The position numbers were made by a program, and so were the translations under genes. From assembly GCF_001983935.1 (NCBI RefSeq), contig NZ_CP017641.1, positions 7,366,001-7,430,000 on the forward strand: a stretch of DNA of 64,000 bases. The letters are read 5' to 3'. The notes under the pieces were generated by a model. The model was not told the origin of the DNA, ran no database searches, and saw nothing but the letters and a program-made list of their open reading frames with translations. The DNA comes from Fuerstiella marisgermanici (lineage in GTDB: Bacteria; Planctomycetota; Planctomycetia; Planctomycetales; Planctomycetaceae). Shown in pieces: positions 50,920-60,739 of this stretch (the first letter of the stretch is position 1; each line of letters begins with the position of its first letter).

Positions 50920-52488
50920 ATGACTTTCCACAGGTTTATCCGGTACACACTTCCCTGCTCCGTTGTCATCTTACTGGCATCGGTAAGCGTTGCCTTTGGA
51001 GATGGCGTGCTGAAACTGAATGCCCGTACAAGAGCCGAAGTGTCTCCGGGCAGCAATCGCTTTCGTGAAGTGATTAAGCCACTGACATGGGACGCCAGTA
51101 AAACTGCGATCGTGATCTGTGACATGTGGAACGATCACTACTGCCGCAATGCTGCTCGCCGCGTAGCCGAAATGGCACCTCGGATGAATGAGGTCCTGAA
51201 AAAGGCGCGTGAGCAGGGTGTGTTAATCATTCATTCGCCCAGCGGCTGCATGGAGCAATATGAAGATATGCCTCAACGCAAATTTGCGTTGGAAGCGCCC
51301 AAAGTCGAAACGACGATCCCGTTGCAGGGCTGGTGCTACCTTAATGAAAAGCATGAACCTGCAATGCCCGTTGCAGTTGATCAGCCAAGTGACGACGACG
51401 GCACGATCCGAGAAGCTGTTCGCCATTTCGAACGTCAGATCGACACGCTGGAAATTATGGACGGCGACGCGATCTCCGATGGGCCCGATGCTTTCTACCT
51501 GATGAAGCAGCGTGGCATTGAAAACGTCATCATCATGGGAGTGCATACCAATATGTGTGTGCTGGGCCGGCCGTTTGGGATTCGGCAAATGGTGTATCAG
51601 GGGCAGAATATCGTGTTGATGCGCGACATGACGGATTCTATGTACAACCCACGCGATGAACCGTACGTCAACCACTACACGGGCAACGACCTGGTGTTTG
51701 AACATATTGAGCGACACTGGTGTCCGACAATCACCAGCGCCGATATTCTTGGTGGTCAGCCATTTCGCTTTCCCGGCGACCGACGTCCACATCTGGTGAT
51801 CGTGATGGCGGAAGAAGGATATAAGACGGCTCAAACCCTTCCGCCGTTTGCCCTGAAACACTTTGGCGCTTACTTCAAGATCACGTGTGTCTACGCGAAC
51901 GCAGACGACCGCAACGATATCCCCGGCATTGAAGCACTCAACGATGCGGACGTCGCCATTTGGTCCATTCGCCGGCGTACGCTACCGAAAGCTCAGCTTG
52001 ATATCGTTCGCAAATTCATTGCCGATGGTAAGCCGCTGGTCGCCCTGCGCACCACCAGCCACGCCTTTAGTTTGGGAAAGAAGAATCCTGCGGATGGATT
52101 GGCGGAATGGCCGGAATTCGACAGCGAAGTGCTGGGCGGCAACTACCAGAAAGATCACCTGAATAAGTCCGCAACCTTGGTGCATGCGATCGAGGCTGCT
52201 GCTGGACATCCGATTCTGCACGGCATTCCGACCACTGATTTTCGTGTGTCCGGAACGCTCTACAAAAACGATCCCCTGCCGACAACGGCGGCACCGTTAA
52301 TGCTCGGGCATGTGGAAGGTAGCGAGACGGTTGAACCTGTCGCGTGGACTCACCAACGTCCCAACGGTGGTCGAGTGTTCTACACATCGCTCGGGCATCC
52401 AGGCACGTTCGAAATTCCGGAATTTCAGCGTCTATTGAAAAATGCGACGTACTGGGTCGCCGGCTTGCCGATCCCCGCGTCCAGATAA
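50920..52488 (+). CDS. Isochorismatase-like hydrolase fused to a ThuA-like domain
   Basis: A 522-residue exported protein; start ATG 50920 with CAGGAG six bases upstream, signal peptide ending near AFG. Residues about 55-270 are a cysteine hydrolase of the isochorismatase family: AIVICDMWNDH (catalytic Asp), and VIIMGVHTNMCVLGRPFGIRQMV with the nucleophile Cys. From about 295 on, HLVIVMAEEGYKTAQTLPPFAL, VAIWSIRRRTLPKAQLD, IRKFIADGKPLVALRTTSHAF and GGRVFYTSLGHP are ThuA-like (glutamine-amidotransferase-fold; trehalose-utilisation family). Both domains act on small metabolites or sugars; the fused arrangement suggests one pathway. Follows the amidohydrolase by 110 bases. Confidence 0.88.
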   Translation: MTFHRFIRYTLPCSVVILLASVSVAFGDGVLKLNARTRAEVSPGSNRFREVIKPLTWDASKTAIVICDMWNDHYCRNAARRVAEMAPRMNEVLKKAREQGVLIIHSPSGCMEQYEDMPQRKFALEAPKVETTIPLQGWCYLNEKHEPAMPVAVDQPSDDDGTIREAVRHFERQIDTLEIMDGDAISDGPDAFYLMKQRGIENVIIMGVHTNMCVLGRPFGIRQMVYQGQNIVLMRDMTDSMYNPRDEPYVNHYTGNDLVFEHIERHWCPTITSADILGGQPFRFPGDRRPHLVIVMAEEGYKTAQTLPPFALKHFGAYFKITCVYANADDRNDIPGIEALNDADVAIWSIRRRTLPKAQLDIVRKFIADGKPLVALRTTSHAFSLGKKNPADGLAEWPEFDSEVLGGNYQKDHLNKSATLVHAIEAAAGHPILHGIPTTDFRVSGTLYKNDPLPTTAAPLMLGHVEGSETVEPVAWTHQRPNGGRVFYTSLGHPGTFEIPEFQRLLKNATYWVAGLPIPASR

Positions 52489-52559
52489 GTGACGCCCGGA
52501 TTATCCGCTGCTCAGACAGTGAAGTTACGAGCACACACACACATGCAGAGGGACAAACG

Positions 52560-53657
52560 ATGAAACGCCGCACAATTCTTCAGGCCGGTTTAGGACTTAC
52601 CATCGGCAGACCTGTTTTTGCTGCCACCCGAGACTACAAGTTCGCCACTGCCGCGAACGTATTGCAGGCGGCCACTGACTCCGGTCAGGTCGAAGCATCA
52701 GCACTGTATGTGCGTCACGGCGACCACGTCTTTACGCGATCTTTCGGTGCGGCGGAAACGATCGACGCGATCTTTCTTTTGGCTTCGATTTCAAAACCCA
52801 TTACCGTCGCGGCTGTGATGACGCTGTTTGATCAGGGCGAATTTGAACTTGACGATCCGGTCCGCAAGTTCATTCCCGAATTCCGCGGCGATGGCCGCGA
52901 CCGCATGACGATGTGCCAGTTGTTTACTCATAATTCGGGGCTGCCGGACCAACTGCCTGAGAATGCAAAGTTACGGTCGACTCATGCGAAGCTGGCAGCG
53001 TTTGTCGAAGGTGCGATTCGCACACCGCTGTTGTTCTCGCCGGGTTCGAAGTACAGCTATTCCAGTATGGCGATTCTGCTGGCCAGCGAGGTTGCTCAAC
53101 GGATCAGCGGCACGACAATCGCGAAGCTTGTTGATGAAACGGTCTGTCAGCCTCTGCAAATGAAACACTTTGCCCTTGGTGTCGGACGACTGAACGCGAA
53201 ATCATTGGTGCGTTGTCAGGTGGAAAACGCGGCCCCGGAATCTGGTTCCGGCGGTGCGACAACAAAAAGCTGGGACTGGAACAGTGAATACTGGCGCCAG
53301 TTGGGCGTGCCGTGGGGCGGCGCGCACGGTTCAGCTGGTGACGTGGCCAAATTCCTGAACGCTTTCCTGCATCCGACGGGAAAACTGCTCCGACCGGAGA
53401 CCGCTCAGTTGATGATCCAAAATCACAATCCACGTGGGATGCGTCGCCGGGGTCTCGGCTTTGATCTGGGGGACAACCTTCAAGGCCCCAAACGACGCGA
53501 TGATGTTTTCGGACATACCGGTTCAACGGGGACGTTATGCTGGGCCGATCCAATATCCGATTCCATCTGCGTTGTGTTGACCACTCTGCCCGGTCGAGCC
53601 GCAGTTCCGCATCCGCGTGACCTAACGTCACAAAAGGTGGCGGAAGTCGTGAGCTGA
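52560..53657 (+). CDS. Class C beta-lactamase-fold serine hydrolase, exported
   Basis: A 365-residue protein with GAGGG seven bases before the ATG at 52560. A twin-arginine-like signal is present (MKRRTILQAGLGLTIG). Ser76-Ile-Ser-Lys79 (ASISKPIT) is the S-x-x-K motif, KYSYSSMAILLASEV holds the Tyr of the YxN motif (here Y-S-S), and FGHTGSTGTLCW carries the third (H/K-T-G) motif. This is the esterase/beta-lactamase-like family (PF00144) whose members act as esterases, DD-peptidases or lactamases; there is no reason to infer antibiotic resistance. It is the last gene of the plus-strand run, convergent with the next gene 22 bases away. Confidence 0.87.
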   Translation: MKRRTILQAGLGLTIGRPVFAATRDYKFATAANVLQAATDSGQVEASALYVRHGDHVFTRSFGAAETIDAIFLLASISKPITVAAVMTLFDQGEFELDDPVRKFIPEFRGDGRDRMTMCQLFTHNSGLPDQLPENAKLRSTHAKLAAFVEGAIRTPLLFSPGSKYSYSSMAILLASEVAQRISGTTIAKLVDETVCQPLQMKHFALGVGRLNAKSLVRCQVENAAPESGSGGATTKSWDWNSEYWRQLGVPWGGAHGSAGDVAKFLNAFLHPTGKLLRPETAQLMIQNHNPRGMRRRGLGFDLGDNLQGPKRRDDVFGHTGSTGTLCWADPISDSICVVLTTLPGRAAVPHPRDLTSQKVAEVVS

Positions 53658-53679
53658 CACGCTCCCCCGACCGACGTCA

Positions 53680-54378
53680 TTACTTGTCGATGATACTTAC
53701 CAGAATCGGCTTGCTGCTGTAGGTCGCTTTCATAACAAAGTTGATCGACACGTTCGCCATGATGCAACATTGCTGCTGATTGACTTTGGGTGCCGTCGCA
53801 GCCGCAGTCAACGTGATCGCTCCTTTGCTGTTTGTTCCGGTCAGCAGGGTCTGGCTGTTCTTCCCGTCGATCGTCACGCCTTCGGGAAGCGTAATCGCAT
53901 ATTTGCTGGACAGATGCTGGAACAGCATGTCCAGAGTCTGACTAGCGTGGCAGGATCCGGCGTTGCAGCCAAGTCGACTGATGGTGGGGCGAATGTAGGT
54001 GTCGAACGTGATCGCGGGTTTCGCATCCACTCCGCTCACCATAACCTCGGCCGAATTAAACTCACCATCGACGGTCGCCGTTATTGTTGTCGTGCCGTTG
54101 CCAATTGCCAGCAACTGCCCCGTCGGCGATACGCGAACAATAGCCTCATCTGCACACGTGTACGTTGCCGCGTGAGTCAGATCTGCCGACCGCTTGCTGG
54201 CGCTGCCGTCCGGCGGCACTTCCTGAACCAGCACCTGCGCTTCCGCGAAGTTACCGTTGAGTTCCACTCGGGAGGGAGTGATGGAAAATTCAGTCGCCGT
54301 TGTAATGCCACACGACAGGCTGGAGGTTGTGACACACAAGGTCAAAAACAGACAACGGTGAAGCAATCGAAAAGTCAC
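53680..54378 (-). CDS. Internally deleted Ig2-domain/c-type cytochrome protein
   Basis: Start is a GTG at 54378, with GGAGGA seven bases upstream; 232 residues. Signal peptide, then an Ig-like group 2 domain (FSITPSRVELNGNFAEAQVLV to about 120), then RLGCNAGSCHA (a C-x-x-x-C-H heme-like motif) which in full-length planctomycete proteins begins a long DUF1549/DUF1553 part. Here it runs almost at once into a C-terminal beta-sandwich (LPEGVTIDGKNSQTLLTGTNSKGAITL, then CCIMANVSINFVMKATYSSKPILV). About 600-700 residues of middle sequence appear to be missing while the reading frame is kept. It may be a functional short form or a decaying gene. Confidence 0.6.
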   Translation of the reverse strand: MTFRLLHRCLFLTLCVTTSSLSCGITTATEFSITPSRVELNGNFAEAQVLVQEVPPDGSASKRSADLTHAATYTCADEAIVRVSPTGQLLAIGNGTTTITATVDGEFNSAEVMVSGVDAKPAITFDTYIRPTISRLGCNAGSCHASQTLDMLFQHLSSKYAITLPEGVTIDGKNSQTLLTGTNSKGAITLTAAATAPKVNQQQCCIMANVSINFVMKATYSSKPILVSIIDK

Positions 54379-54555
54379 GACAGATCCTCCGAGTTCTCCA
54401 GGGCGGAGACAGGATGGCGGGCAGTCGAACAAAGTATGCTCGATTGGAGATCGCAGCTGGGGACGCGGACTAAAAGTATGGAGGATCGCGTCACGAATCG
54501 CCAACGTAGTTCACGAAACAGTTCGTTTCGTGGTGTAGCTTGTCGTCACGCATTG

Positions 54556-54603
54556 GAAGCCTGAAGCGCCAGCGAGGGGCCCCTTGCTGGCGCTTCAGGC
54601 TTC
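54556..54603. repeat. SLKRQRG-type repeat, inverted pair
   Basis: GAAGCCTGAAGCGCCAGCGA followed by GGGGC (54556-54580), and its near-perfect inverse CCCTTGCTGGCGCTTCAGGC (54581-54600). Read in frames these units give the spurious peptides SLKRQRG or KPEAPARG. The two arms form a strong hairpin. Confidence 0.85.
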
Positions 54604-54719
54604 AAAATACTTCAAAATACACATCCTTTCGATTCAGCCCGAACTCCGGGGAGTCCGGCTGCTGCAGAAAATATCTAGTGACTATGCCCAAGTGTTCGGA
54701 CAGCCGCTCACACAGTAGT

Positions 54720-54742
54720 CCCCTCGCTGGCGCTTCAGGCTT
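54720..54742 (-). repeat. SLKRQRG-type repeat, single copy
   Basis: CCCCTCGCTGGCGCTTCAGG onward is one arm of the element seen at 54556-54603. It lies in non-coding sequence between the deleted Ig2 gene and the RAYT gene. Confidence 0.8.
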
Positions 54743-54896
54743 GGAGTTTTGGATTTGTTGTGAGTGCTTTCTGTTGCGTCACTGTCTCTTTTTTGATTGC
54801 GAACGCAACACGGCCGGCCTTGATTGTTTTTCTGGACTTGGAAACTCAGCGGGCGGTTGCGCGCACTGGCATGGCCATCGCCACTCAACGAAAAAG

Positions 54897-55433
54897 TCAC
54901 TGTCCATCCAGCGTATAAGTGATCGCGTTCTCCATTCCTTCCTGATCGAAAATGATTCGCTTACTGCCGCCTCGCGTCCAGAATTTCTGTCGGAGCGTGA
55001 GGGGAAGGCTATTTGCTGGGTTCTTCGTCGGTCCCCTCGCTGGCGCTTCAGGCTTCGATGCGTGTTCTTTTAGGCGACGAGTACACCAGGACTTGAATTG
55101 CTTCATTACGTCGTCTGGAGAGTAACCAGTTGCAGTAACGACAACGTGAACATGATTCGTCCTACAATTGACCGCGTGCATTGACCATTGTCGGAATTTG
55201 CAATGATCTCGAATCGTCAATTCAACCAGTGCTCGCTGCGGGCTGGTCAGAACGAACTCGGGCTCCGTCATTTGTTCGCGATTTGCCACTTCCATGTTTC
55301 GATTGGGCTCACGGAAACGACCCGGCTTCTCAACCCAACCTCGTTGATCACCAGGCAGCCACGTTCCGTACGTCGTCCACGTCAGAAAATACGCCAGCGG
55401 TTCTCGCATCGGAATGTCGCCCGATTCAGCCAT
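54897..55433 (-). CDS. REP-associated tyrosine transposase (RAYT, IS200-like)
   Basis: 178 residues from the ATG at 55433 (a later ATG at 55409 is also possible). The Y1 transposase domain begins PLAYFLTWTTYGTWLPG; the HUH motif is NHVHVVV (HVH at 94-96) and the probable catalytic Tyr is in ATGYSPDD (Tyr104). RAYTs mobilise REP-like palindromes, and copies of a likely substrate lie on both sides (54556-54603, 54720-54742 and 55459-55482). At residues 127-134 the protein contains KPEAPARG, which is the repeat itself (55033-55056) inserted in frame within the coding region. Catalytic residues precede the insertion, so the gene may remain active. Confidence 0.85.
   Translation of the reverse strand: MAESGDIPMREPLAYFLTWTTYGTWLPGDQRGWVEKPGRFREPNRNMEVANREQMTEPEFVLTSPQRALVELTIRDHCKFRQWSMHAVNCRTNHVHVVVTATGYSPDDVMKQFKSWCTRRLKEHASKPEAPARGPTKNPANSLPLTLRQKFWTRGGSKRIIFDQEGMENAITYTLDGQ
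55033..55056 (-). repeat. SLKRQRG-type repeat inside the RAYT gene
   Basis: CCCCTCGCTGGCGCTTCAGG onward, the same unit as at 54720-54742, in the same plus-strand orientation. Its 24 bases are translated on the minus strand as KPEAPARG and do not shift the frame. Confidence 0.85.
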
Positions 55434-55458
55434 CCCTGCAATTGTAACCAAACCCATC

Positions 55459-55482
55459 GAAGCCTGAAGCGCCAGCGAGGGG
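55459..55482 (+). repeat. SLKRQRG-type repeat upstream of the RAYT gene
   Basis: GAAGCCTGAAGCGCCAGCGA onward, opposite in orientation to the copies at 54720 and 55033, 26 bases upstream of the RAYT start. The rest of 55434-55857 contains no recognisable gene. Confidence 0.8.
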
Positions 55483-55857
55483 CAGTGCACACTGAAGTGA
55501 CAACGAGGAGCCAAGCCAGTCCACGTGACAACACAAAATCGTGCACTTCTTCTTCGCTCCTGCATCCTTCTGGCTCACGGAAATCGCCCGAGAAGATTCC
55601 TGCAAACGCAGGACACCATCCATTCCCATTCACGAACACAGCGTTATATGGCTGCGCGAAACGCTCAGTGATTGGTGCGCCGTTGCATCTGATTCTTCGG
55701 ATGGGATACAACGAAGCCTGCCTGCCGGACGTCGGTGGCCAAAGTGCAAATTCGTTGAGATGTCGGCTTTGCATGGCAGTCACACCATTTATGTTTGCTG
55801 AAGATTTCAGCTTCGCCCACCCATGTCGTTCGCTCGTCTTTCTTTGTGGAGCCGGAA

Positions 55858-56502
55858 ATGTTCAACCTCCTTCCTCAACGGTTTCGAGATTGTGAAGGCG
55901 TCACGCGGCGGGGCATTCGACCAGCGATGTGAATTGCATTCTGGTGTGGACGCGGGGCGGGACCAGTCATCACGACACGTTCGATCCCAAGCCCAACGCA
56001 CCGACCAGTGTTAAGGGTGAGTTCGGTGTGATTGACACGGCGGTTCCGGGAATTCAATTCACGGACATCCTGCCGAACATGGCGAAAGAACTGAACCGCT
56101 TCGCCGTACTCCGCAGTTGGAATCCGCAGAACGGCAGGGCAGTCACGGCATAGCCGATCAGTTTGTGATGTCGGGCCGAAAGTTTAATGCCGCTTTACAC
56201 TACCCCACGTACGGTTCTGTGGTCAGTTGGCACAAAGGTTTTAAGAACGCACTGCCGCCGTTTGCGCAACTCGGAAGTTCTGTGGATCGACGGTTTGGCG
56301 GTGGGCTGGAGTTCCTGGTGGATCAGTTTTGGGAGCAACCGACGATGAAGGCAGTCGTCCTGTCCGCAATGAGTACCTGTCTGCCGACATCGCAGCGACG
56401 ATTTACCACAAGCTTGGCCTGCGAACCGACCTGATTGCGCACTCGCCGGACGGTCGCCCTGTAAGATTAATCGAAGGGCATCCGATCGCGGAATGGTGCT
56501 GA
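55858..56502 (+). pseudogene. DUF1501 pseudogene with frameshifts and deletions
   Basis: Fragments in order and in different frames: MFNLLPQRFRDCEGVTRR (from 55858), CILVWTRGGTSHHDTFDPKP through RFAVLRSWNPQNG (55935-56145), ADQFVMSGRKFNAALHYPTY through SSVDRRFGGG (about 56153-56310), and ADIAATIYHKLGL through HPIAEWC (56383-56502). These are the start, N-terminal half and extreme C-terminus of a DUF1501 protein; the central part is missing and at least two frame changes separate the pieces. Confidence 0.85.
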
Positions 56503-56532
56503 GTTTTTCGCGAAGGCTTATCGGGGCCTTCG

Positions 56533-57978
56533 TTATGCGATCACGTCATGGATCGGTTCGCCAAAGTCTTTCTCCAGCCTTTTGCGCCCGGGAATCACCA
56601 GCTCGCGGGGATTTAGCCCGAGTTGATGCAGCAGCGTCGCGTGAATGTCGGTGACGTAGTGACGATCTTCGACGGCGTGGAATCCGATCTCGTCAGTTGC
56701 TCCGTGAGCAATGCCTCCTTTGATGCCGCCACCGGCCATCCAGACGGTGAAACCATACGGATGGTGGTCTCGACCGTTCGCATGTTGTGAACCAGGTGTG
56801 CGACCGAATTCACTGGCCCAGACAACCAGAGTTTCGTCAAGCAGTCCACGTTGCTTCAGATCGGCCAGTAACGCGCCGATTGGTTGGTCGACCTGTCGGC
56901 ACAGCTTGGTGTGACTCGACTTTAAGCCCTTGTGAGCGTCCCACTGTCCGGCGCCACCATTGCTGCCGTGATACACCTGCACAAACCGCACGCCCCGTTC
57001 GACCAGGCGGCGCGCTGCCAGCATTTGCTGTCCGAACGGCTTCGTCTCTTTCTGATCCAGTCCATATTGAGACTGCGTTTCCTGAGTTTCGTCATCGAAA
57101 CGCACAATGTCCGGAACGGCCATCTGCATTCGAAACGCCAGTTCGTAAGAACGAATTCTTGCTCGAATGGCATCGTCATCAGGATATTGCTCGGCTGTGA
57201 TTCCGTTCAGTTTTCGCAGCAGATCAAACTCGCCAATCTGCTCTTCCTGGTACACGCCTTTCGGCGGCTTTGCGTAGGGCAGCGGGTTTGCTGGATCGAG
57301 GTTCAGTGGCACACCATCGTATTGCGGGCCGAGATAGTTGGCTCGATGTGCTTCCTGTCCGCCGCAACAGTCTGCGACAGGTGTTCCCATGACGACGAAT
57401 TCCGGCAGGTTTTCGTTCAGTGAACCCAGCCCGTAATTCGCCCATGCCCCGATCGTCGGGAAGAAGCCATCGATGCGATGACGCCCGGTATGAAACTGCA
57501 GCTGAGCTCCGTGATTGCTGTCTTCCGTCCAGACGGACCGCACCAGACAGAGATCGTCGGCCTGCTGTGCGACGTGAGGCCACCAGTCGCTGATTTCCAG
57601 GCCGCTTTCTCCCCAGCGGCGATAAGACACCTGCAGCGGATATAGTTCGTTGCGAATGAAGCCATTGTTCGGGTCGAACGCGACGACTCGTTCGTTTTCC
57701 AGGTACGGCGATTCCAGCACGCCTTTGAATGGAGTTTCGTCGACCGTCATCCCGGCGTACTTGGTGAGCGCCGGCTTGGGGTCGAAGGATTCCATATGGC
57801 TGGTGCCACCGATCATGAACAACCAGATGACGCTTTTGGCTTTCGGTGCCAATCGCCGCATCGATGCGGGTACGGCTGCCGGAGCGTCCTGCTGCAGCAT
57901 GCTGGCCGCGGCAATGCTGCCGATTCCGAGTCCCAGGTCGTTCAGGAAAGTTCGACGTGTGGGTTGATATGAATTCAT
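56533..57978 (-). CDS. DUF1501 domain-containing protein, Tat-exported
   Basis: 481 residues from the ATG at 57978, whose product starts [18 protein letters not shown], a twin-arginine signal; a GTG at 57990 overlapping the preceding stop would add four residues. The body has DUF1501 signatures: [90 protein letters not shown] and the C-terminal [19 protein letters not shown]. It lies immediately after the PSD1 gene on the same strand (11-base gap to the ATG), the classical planctomycete pair in which a cytochrome-like PSD1 protein and a DUF1501 protein work together, possibly in an envelope or redox complex. Confidence 0.92.
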   Translation of the reverse strand: MNSYQPTRRTFLNDLGLGIGSIAAASMLQQDAPAAVPASMRRLAPKAKSVIWLFMIGGTSHMESFDPKPALTKYAGMTVDETPFKGVLESPYLENERVVAFDPNNGFIRNELYPLQVSYRRWGESGLEISDWWPHVAQQADDLCLVRSVWTEDSNHGAQLQFHTGRHRIDGFFPTIGAWANYGLGSLNENLPEFVVMGTPVADCCGGQEAHRANYLGPQYDGVPLNLDPANPLPYAKPPKGVYQEEQIGEFDLLRKLNGITAEQYPDDDAIRARIRSYELAFRMQMAVPDIVRFDDETQETQSQYGLDQKETKPFGQQMLAARRLVERGVRFVQVYHGSNGGAGQWDAHKGLKSSHTKLCRQVDQPIGALLADLKQRGLLDETLVVWASEFGRTPGSQHANGRDHHPYGFTVWMAGGGIKGGIAHGATDEIGFHAVEDRHYVTDIHATLLHQLGLNPRELVIPGRKRLEKDFGEPIHDVIA

Positions 57979-57989
57979 TGGATCTTTCA

Positions 57990-60653
57990 CTATCGAATCG
58001 TCACGAAGTCGTTGTGATTCATGAGGACATGGATCAGATTTTCTTTCGCCCTGAGATCGGGGTCGCCGGACGCTTCAACCAGTGCAACCTCTTTGCCTTC
58101 AAATTTCGTCAGGGACTCCGGCGATGACAGGACGGTCGCCTGCTGTTTTAGAAAACCGCGACATGCGATCGTTTCGCTGTCTGTCGGTGATCGAGCCAGC
58201 AGTTGCTTGAAGGCGAGTTGAATGAAATACGTTTCTGGCTGCTCACCATTTTGCGCTTCGTCCCACAGTGATCGTGCCAGGTTGCGAGATTCGGACAGGG
58301 ACAACGTACTGTTCGCGAGTGCTAACGCCTGCTGAGGAATGATGCTTTCGGAGCGACGGTAACATTCGTTCGGTCCGGCAGCGTCAAACAGCACCAGCAT
58401 TGTCATCTGCTTTTCGTAGGCGTGTCGAAAGTACACGCTTCGTCGCGGAATGGTTTCGCCGTCTGCGTAATCGATATCCGCCCCGCCCTGTTTCAGGTCA
58501 AGACTTCCGGCGACGTGCAGCACGCTGTCTCGGATGACCTCCGCATCAAGCCGCCGCACGTTGGCTCGCCAGTACAGCCGGTTGTCCGTATCGATCTTTT
58601 CGTTGGCCGTCGCCAGAGAAGCATCGGCAGAAGATTTGAGTTGCCAGGTGCGAGACGTGACGATCAGTCGGTGAATGTGCTTCATGCTCCACTGATGTTC
58701 CATCAGTTCGACGGCAAGCCAGTCGAGCAGATCGGCATGTTCAGGGCGAGGCGACCGCAGGCCAAAATCAAACGTGTTGGCAACTAACGGCTCGCCGAAA
58801 TGTCGCAGCCAGATATGGTTGACGGCGACGCGAGCGGTCAGAGGATTCTTCGAATCTGCGATCCACTTGGCCAAGGCGAGCCGTCGTCCTGTGCTGGTCG
58901 CCGGGTACGCCTTGCCGATGGACGTATATTTCGCGTCCTTCTTTTTGGCAGCAGTTTCGGCGGTTGTGAGTTGCTTTCTGGCGGCGTCGACGGCCTTCCG
59001 GGCTTTTTCGACGACGGCCTTCTTCTTTGCCGCATCGGCTTCGTCACTCGCTTCAGCCACAGTCAGTTTGGCCTGCTTGTCAGCCAGTTCAAACTGCGCT
59101 TTCGCCAGTGAGGCTGTTCGTTCTGCTTTCGCCGCCGCTTTGGCCAGGTTAGCGGAAGCCTGTGAGTTGTCGTTGGCATATTTCGCCTTGTCAGCGGCAA
59201 ACCTCGCCCGCAGCGAATTCAGTTTTGCCTGCGCGGACTCCAGCCTTAACCGGGCGACAACGGAACGCGATTCATCGGCGTTTTCACTGCGACTTTTATC
59301 AAGTTGTTTCTGCGCCGCGGCAACCTGCGCTTCTGCGCGGCCGATGTCTTCGGCTTCGATGTGAGGCCACAAAGCCGGGAACACGGCAACGGGTGGTAAT
59401 GTGACGGGCTCGATGTTTAGCTGTGCATTGAACACGGCCGGCAAAGCGGCTGAAACTGGTGAGTCCTTGTCGAAATGTTTTTCGTTGCCACGCACGAATA
59501 GAAACGTACTCGATTCAGGTTCAGCATCAAAAACTCGCGGCACTCCGTCCGTCACGAAATTGGGTTGGCCGGGAATACGTTCGGTTCTCACATTGTGCGG
59601 TTCGAAGACCGCTCGCATGGCGTAGTAGTCGTGTTGAGCGATTGGATCGAACTTGTGATCGTGGCACCGTGCACAATTGACCGTCATTCCCAGAAACGCC
59701 TTGGCCGTGTGTTCGACCGCTGCGTCGAGCCAGATGTTGCGATTGCTGTTGTGATAATTGCGAGCCAGAAACCCGGTGGCTCGCAGAACGTCCAGATCAT
59801 CCGGAGCGATTTCGTCTCCGGCCAGCATTTCCATGACCATTCGGTCGTAGCCTTTGTCTTCATTGATCGATTCAATGATCCAGTCGCGCCAACGCCAGAT
59901 ATGTCGCTGGCTTCCCCGCAACTGGTTCTTGTAACCATTCCAGTCGCTATAGCGCCAGACATCCATCCAGTGGCGTCCCCACCGTTCGCCATGATGCGGA
60001 CTTTCCAGTAGCTCATCGACCAGGATGCTGAACGCGTCATCGGATTCCGCGTTCACAAACTGGTCGACCTGGTCGCGGTTCGGAGGCAATCCAATTAAGT
60101 CGAAATACAACCGCCGCACAAGAGCGTGCTCATCTGCGACTCCAGCAGGAGTCACCTTTGCTTTTCGATGCTGCTGGGCGATGAATGCATCAATGGGGTT
60201 GGTCTGCCATTCCGCATTTTCGACGGACGGCACGGCGGGGCGAACGGGCGACTGATACGCCCAATGTTCCGCCGGATCAGTGGGAATCGCTTCATCCGGA
60301 GGCGCATCGGCACCAGCGTTGATCCAGTCGGTTACCAGTTGAAGTTGTTCCGGCGTTAGTCGTTCGCCTTCACCTTCGGGCGGCATTCGCACATCGGCGT
60401 CTTCCTCAGTCACACGGTCCAGCAGCAAACTATTCGCGGCATTCGCGACGTCGATCACCGCGCCGCTGTCGCCTCCTTTGTGAATCAGCTTAGCTGCATC
60501 CAGACGCAATCCCGCTTCCTGCTTTAAGGCCCCATGACAGGCGGCGCACTTTTCCCGCAGCAGTGGCTTGATGTCTCGTTCGTAGTCGACATCAGCCCCA
60601 AGTGAGGAACTCGTGATCATGAAAGCGGCGAGGAAAGCAGAATGAACACGCAT
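57990..60653 (-). CDS. PSD1-type protein: cytochrome domain, DUF1549, coiled coil, DUF1553
   Basis: An 887-residue exported protein. After the signal peptide comes a planctomycete cytochrome C domain with heme motif CAACH (residues 36-40) and GLRLD; DUF1549 follows (about 150-360), with [31 protein letters not shown]-like residues, [17 protein letters not shown] and [12 protein letters not shown]. Between this and DUF1553 there is a long Ala/Lys/Glu-rich coiled coil (about 435-590). DUF1553 (about 600-885) carries [38 protein letters not shown]-type sequence and [32 protein letters not shown]. The stop codon overlaps the GTG of the DUF1501 gene by one base. Function is unknown; the c-type heme suggests electron transfer. 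Confidence 0.92.
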   Translation of the reverse strand: MRVHSAFLAAFMITSSSLGADVDYERDIKPLLREKCAACHGALKQEAGLRLDAAKLIHKGGDSGAVIDVANAANSLLLDRVTEEDADVRMPPEGEGERLTPEQLQLVTDWINAGADAPPDEAIPTDPAEHWAYQSPVRPAVPSVENAEWQTNPIDAFIAQQHRKAKVTPAGVADEHALVRRLYFDLIGLPPNRDQVDQFVNAESDDAFSILVDELLESPHHGERWGRHWMDVWRYSDWNGYKNQLRGSQRHIWRWRDWIIESINEDKGYDRMVMEMLAGDEIAPDDLDVLRATGFLARNYHNSNRNIWLDAAVEHTAKAFLGMTVNCARCHDHKFDPIAQHDYYAMRAVFEPHNVRTERIPGQPNFVTDGVPRVFDAEPESSTFLFVRGNEKHFDKDSPVSAALPAVFNAQLNIEPVTLPPVAVFPALWPHIEAEDIGRAEAQVAAAQKQLDKSRSENADESRSVVARLRLESAQAKLNSLRARFAADKAKYANDNSQASANLAKAAAKAERTASLAKAQFELADKQAKLTVAEASDEADAAKKKAVVEKARKAVDAARKQLTTAETAAKKKDAKYTSIGKAYPATSTGRRLALAKWIADSKNPLTARVAVNHIWLRHFGEPLVANTFDFGLRSPRPEHADLLDWLAVELMEHQWSMKHIHRLIVTSRTWQLKSSADASLATANEKIDTDNRLYWRANVRRLDAEVIRDSVLHVAGSLDLKQGGADIDYADGETIPRRSVYFRHAYEKQMTMLVLFDAAGPNECYRRSESIIPQQALALANSTLSLSESRNLARSLWDEAQNGEQPETYFIQLAFKQLLARSPTDSETIACRGFLKQQATVLSSPESLTKFEGKEVALVEASGDPDLRAKENLIHVLMNHNDFVTIR

Positions 60654-60739
60654 GATGGCGGGATGGCTTTAGGGCGGCGGGATGGAGTGGGGCATCAGTA
60701 TACCTTACCAACAACGCTGATAACCAGACGCTTGTTGGC

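Noticed and set aside
52560-53657. Beta-lactam resistance gene
   Set aside because: The fold is the wide esterase/DD-peptidase/lactamase family with a non-standard YSS motif, in a run of exported hydrolases; no reason to infer resistance.
54540-55895. Open frames containing SLKRQRG peptides
   Set aside because: The peptide is the translation of the dispersed DNA repeat, so these frames are artefacts; only the RAYT frame has domain support.
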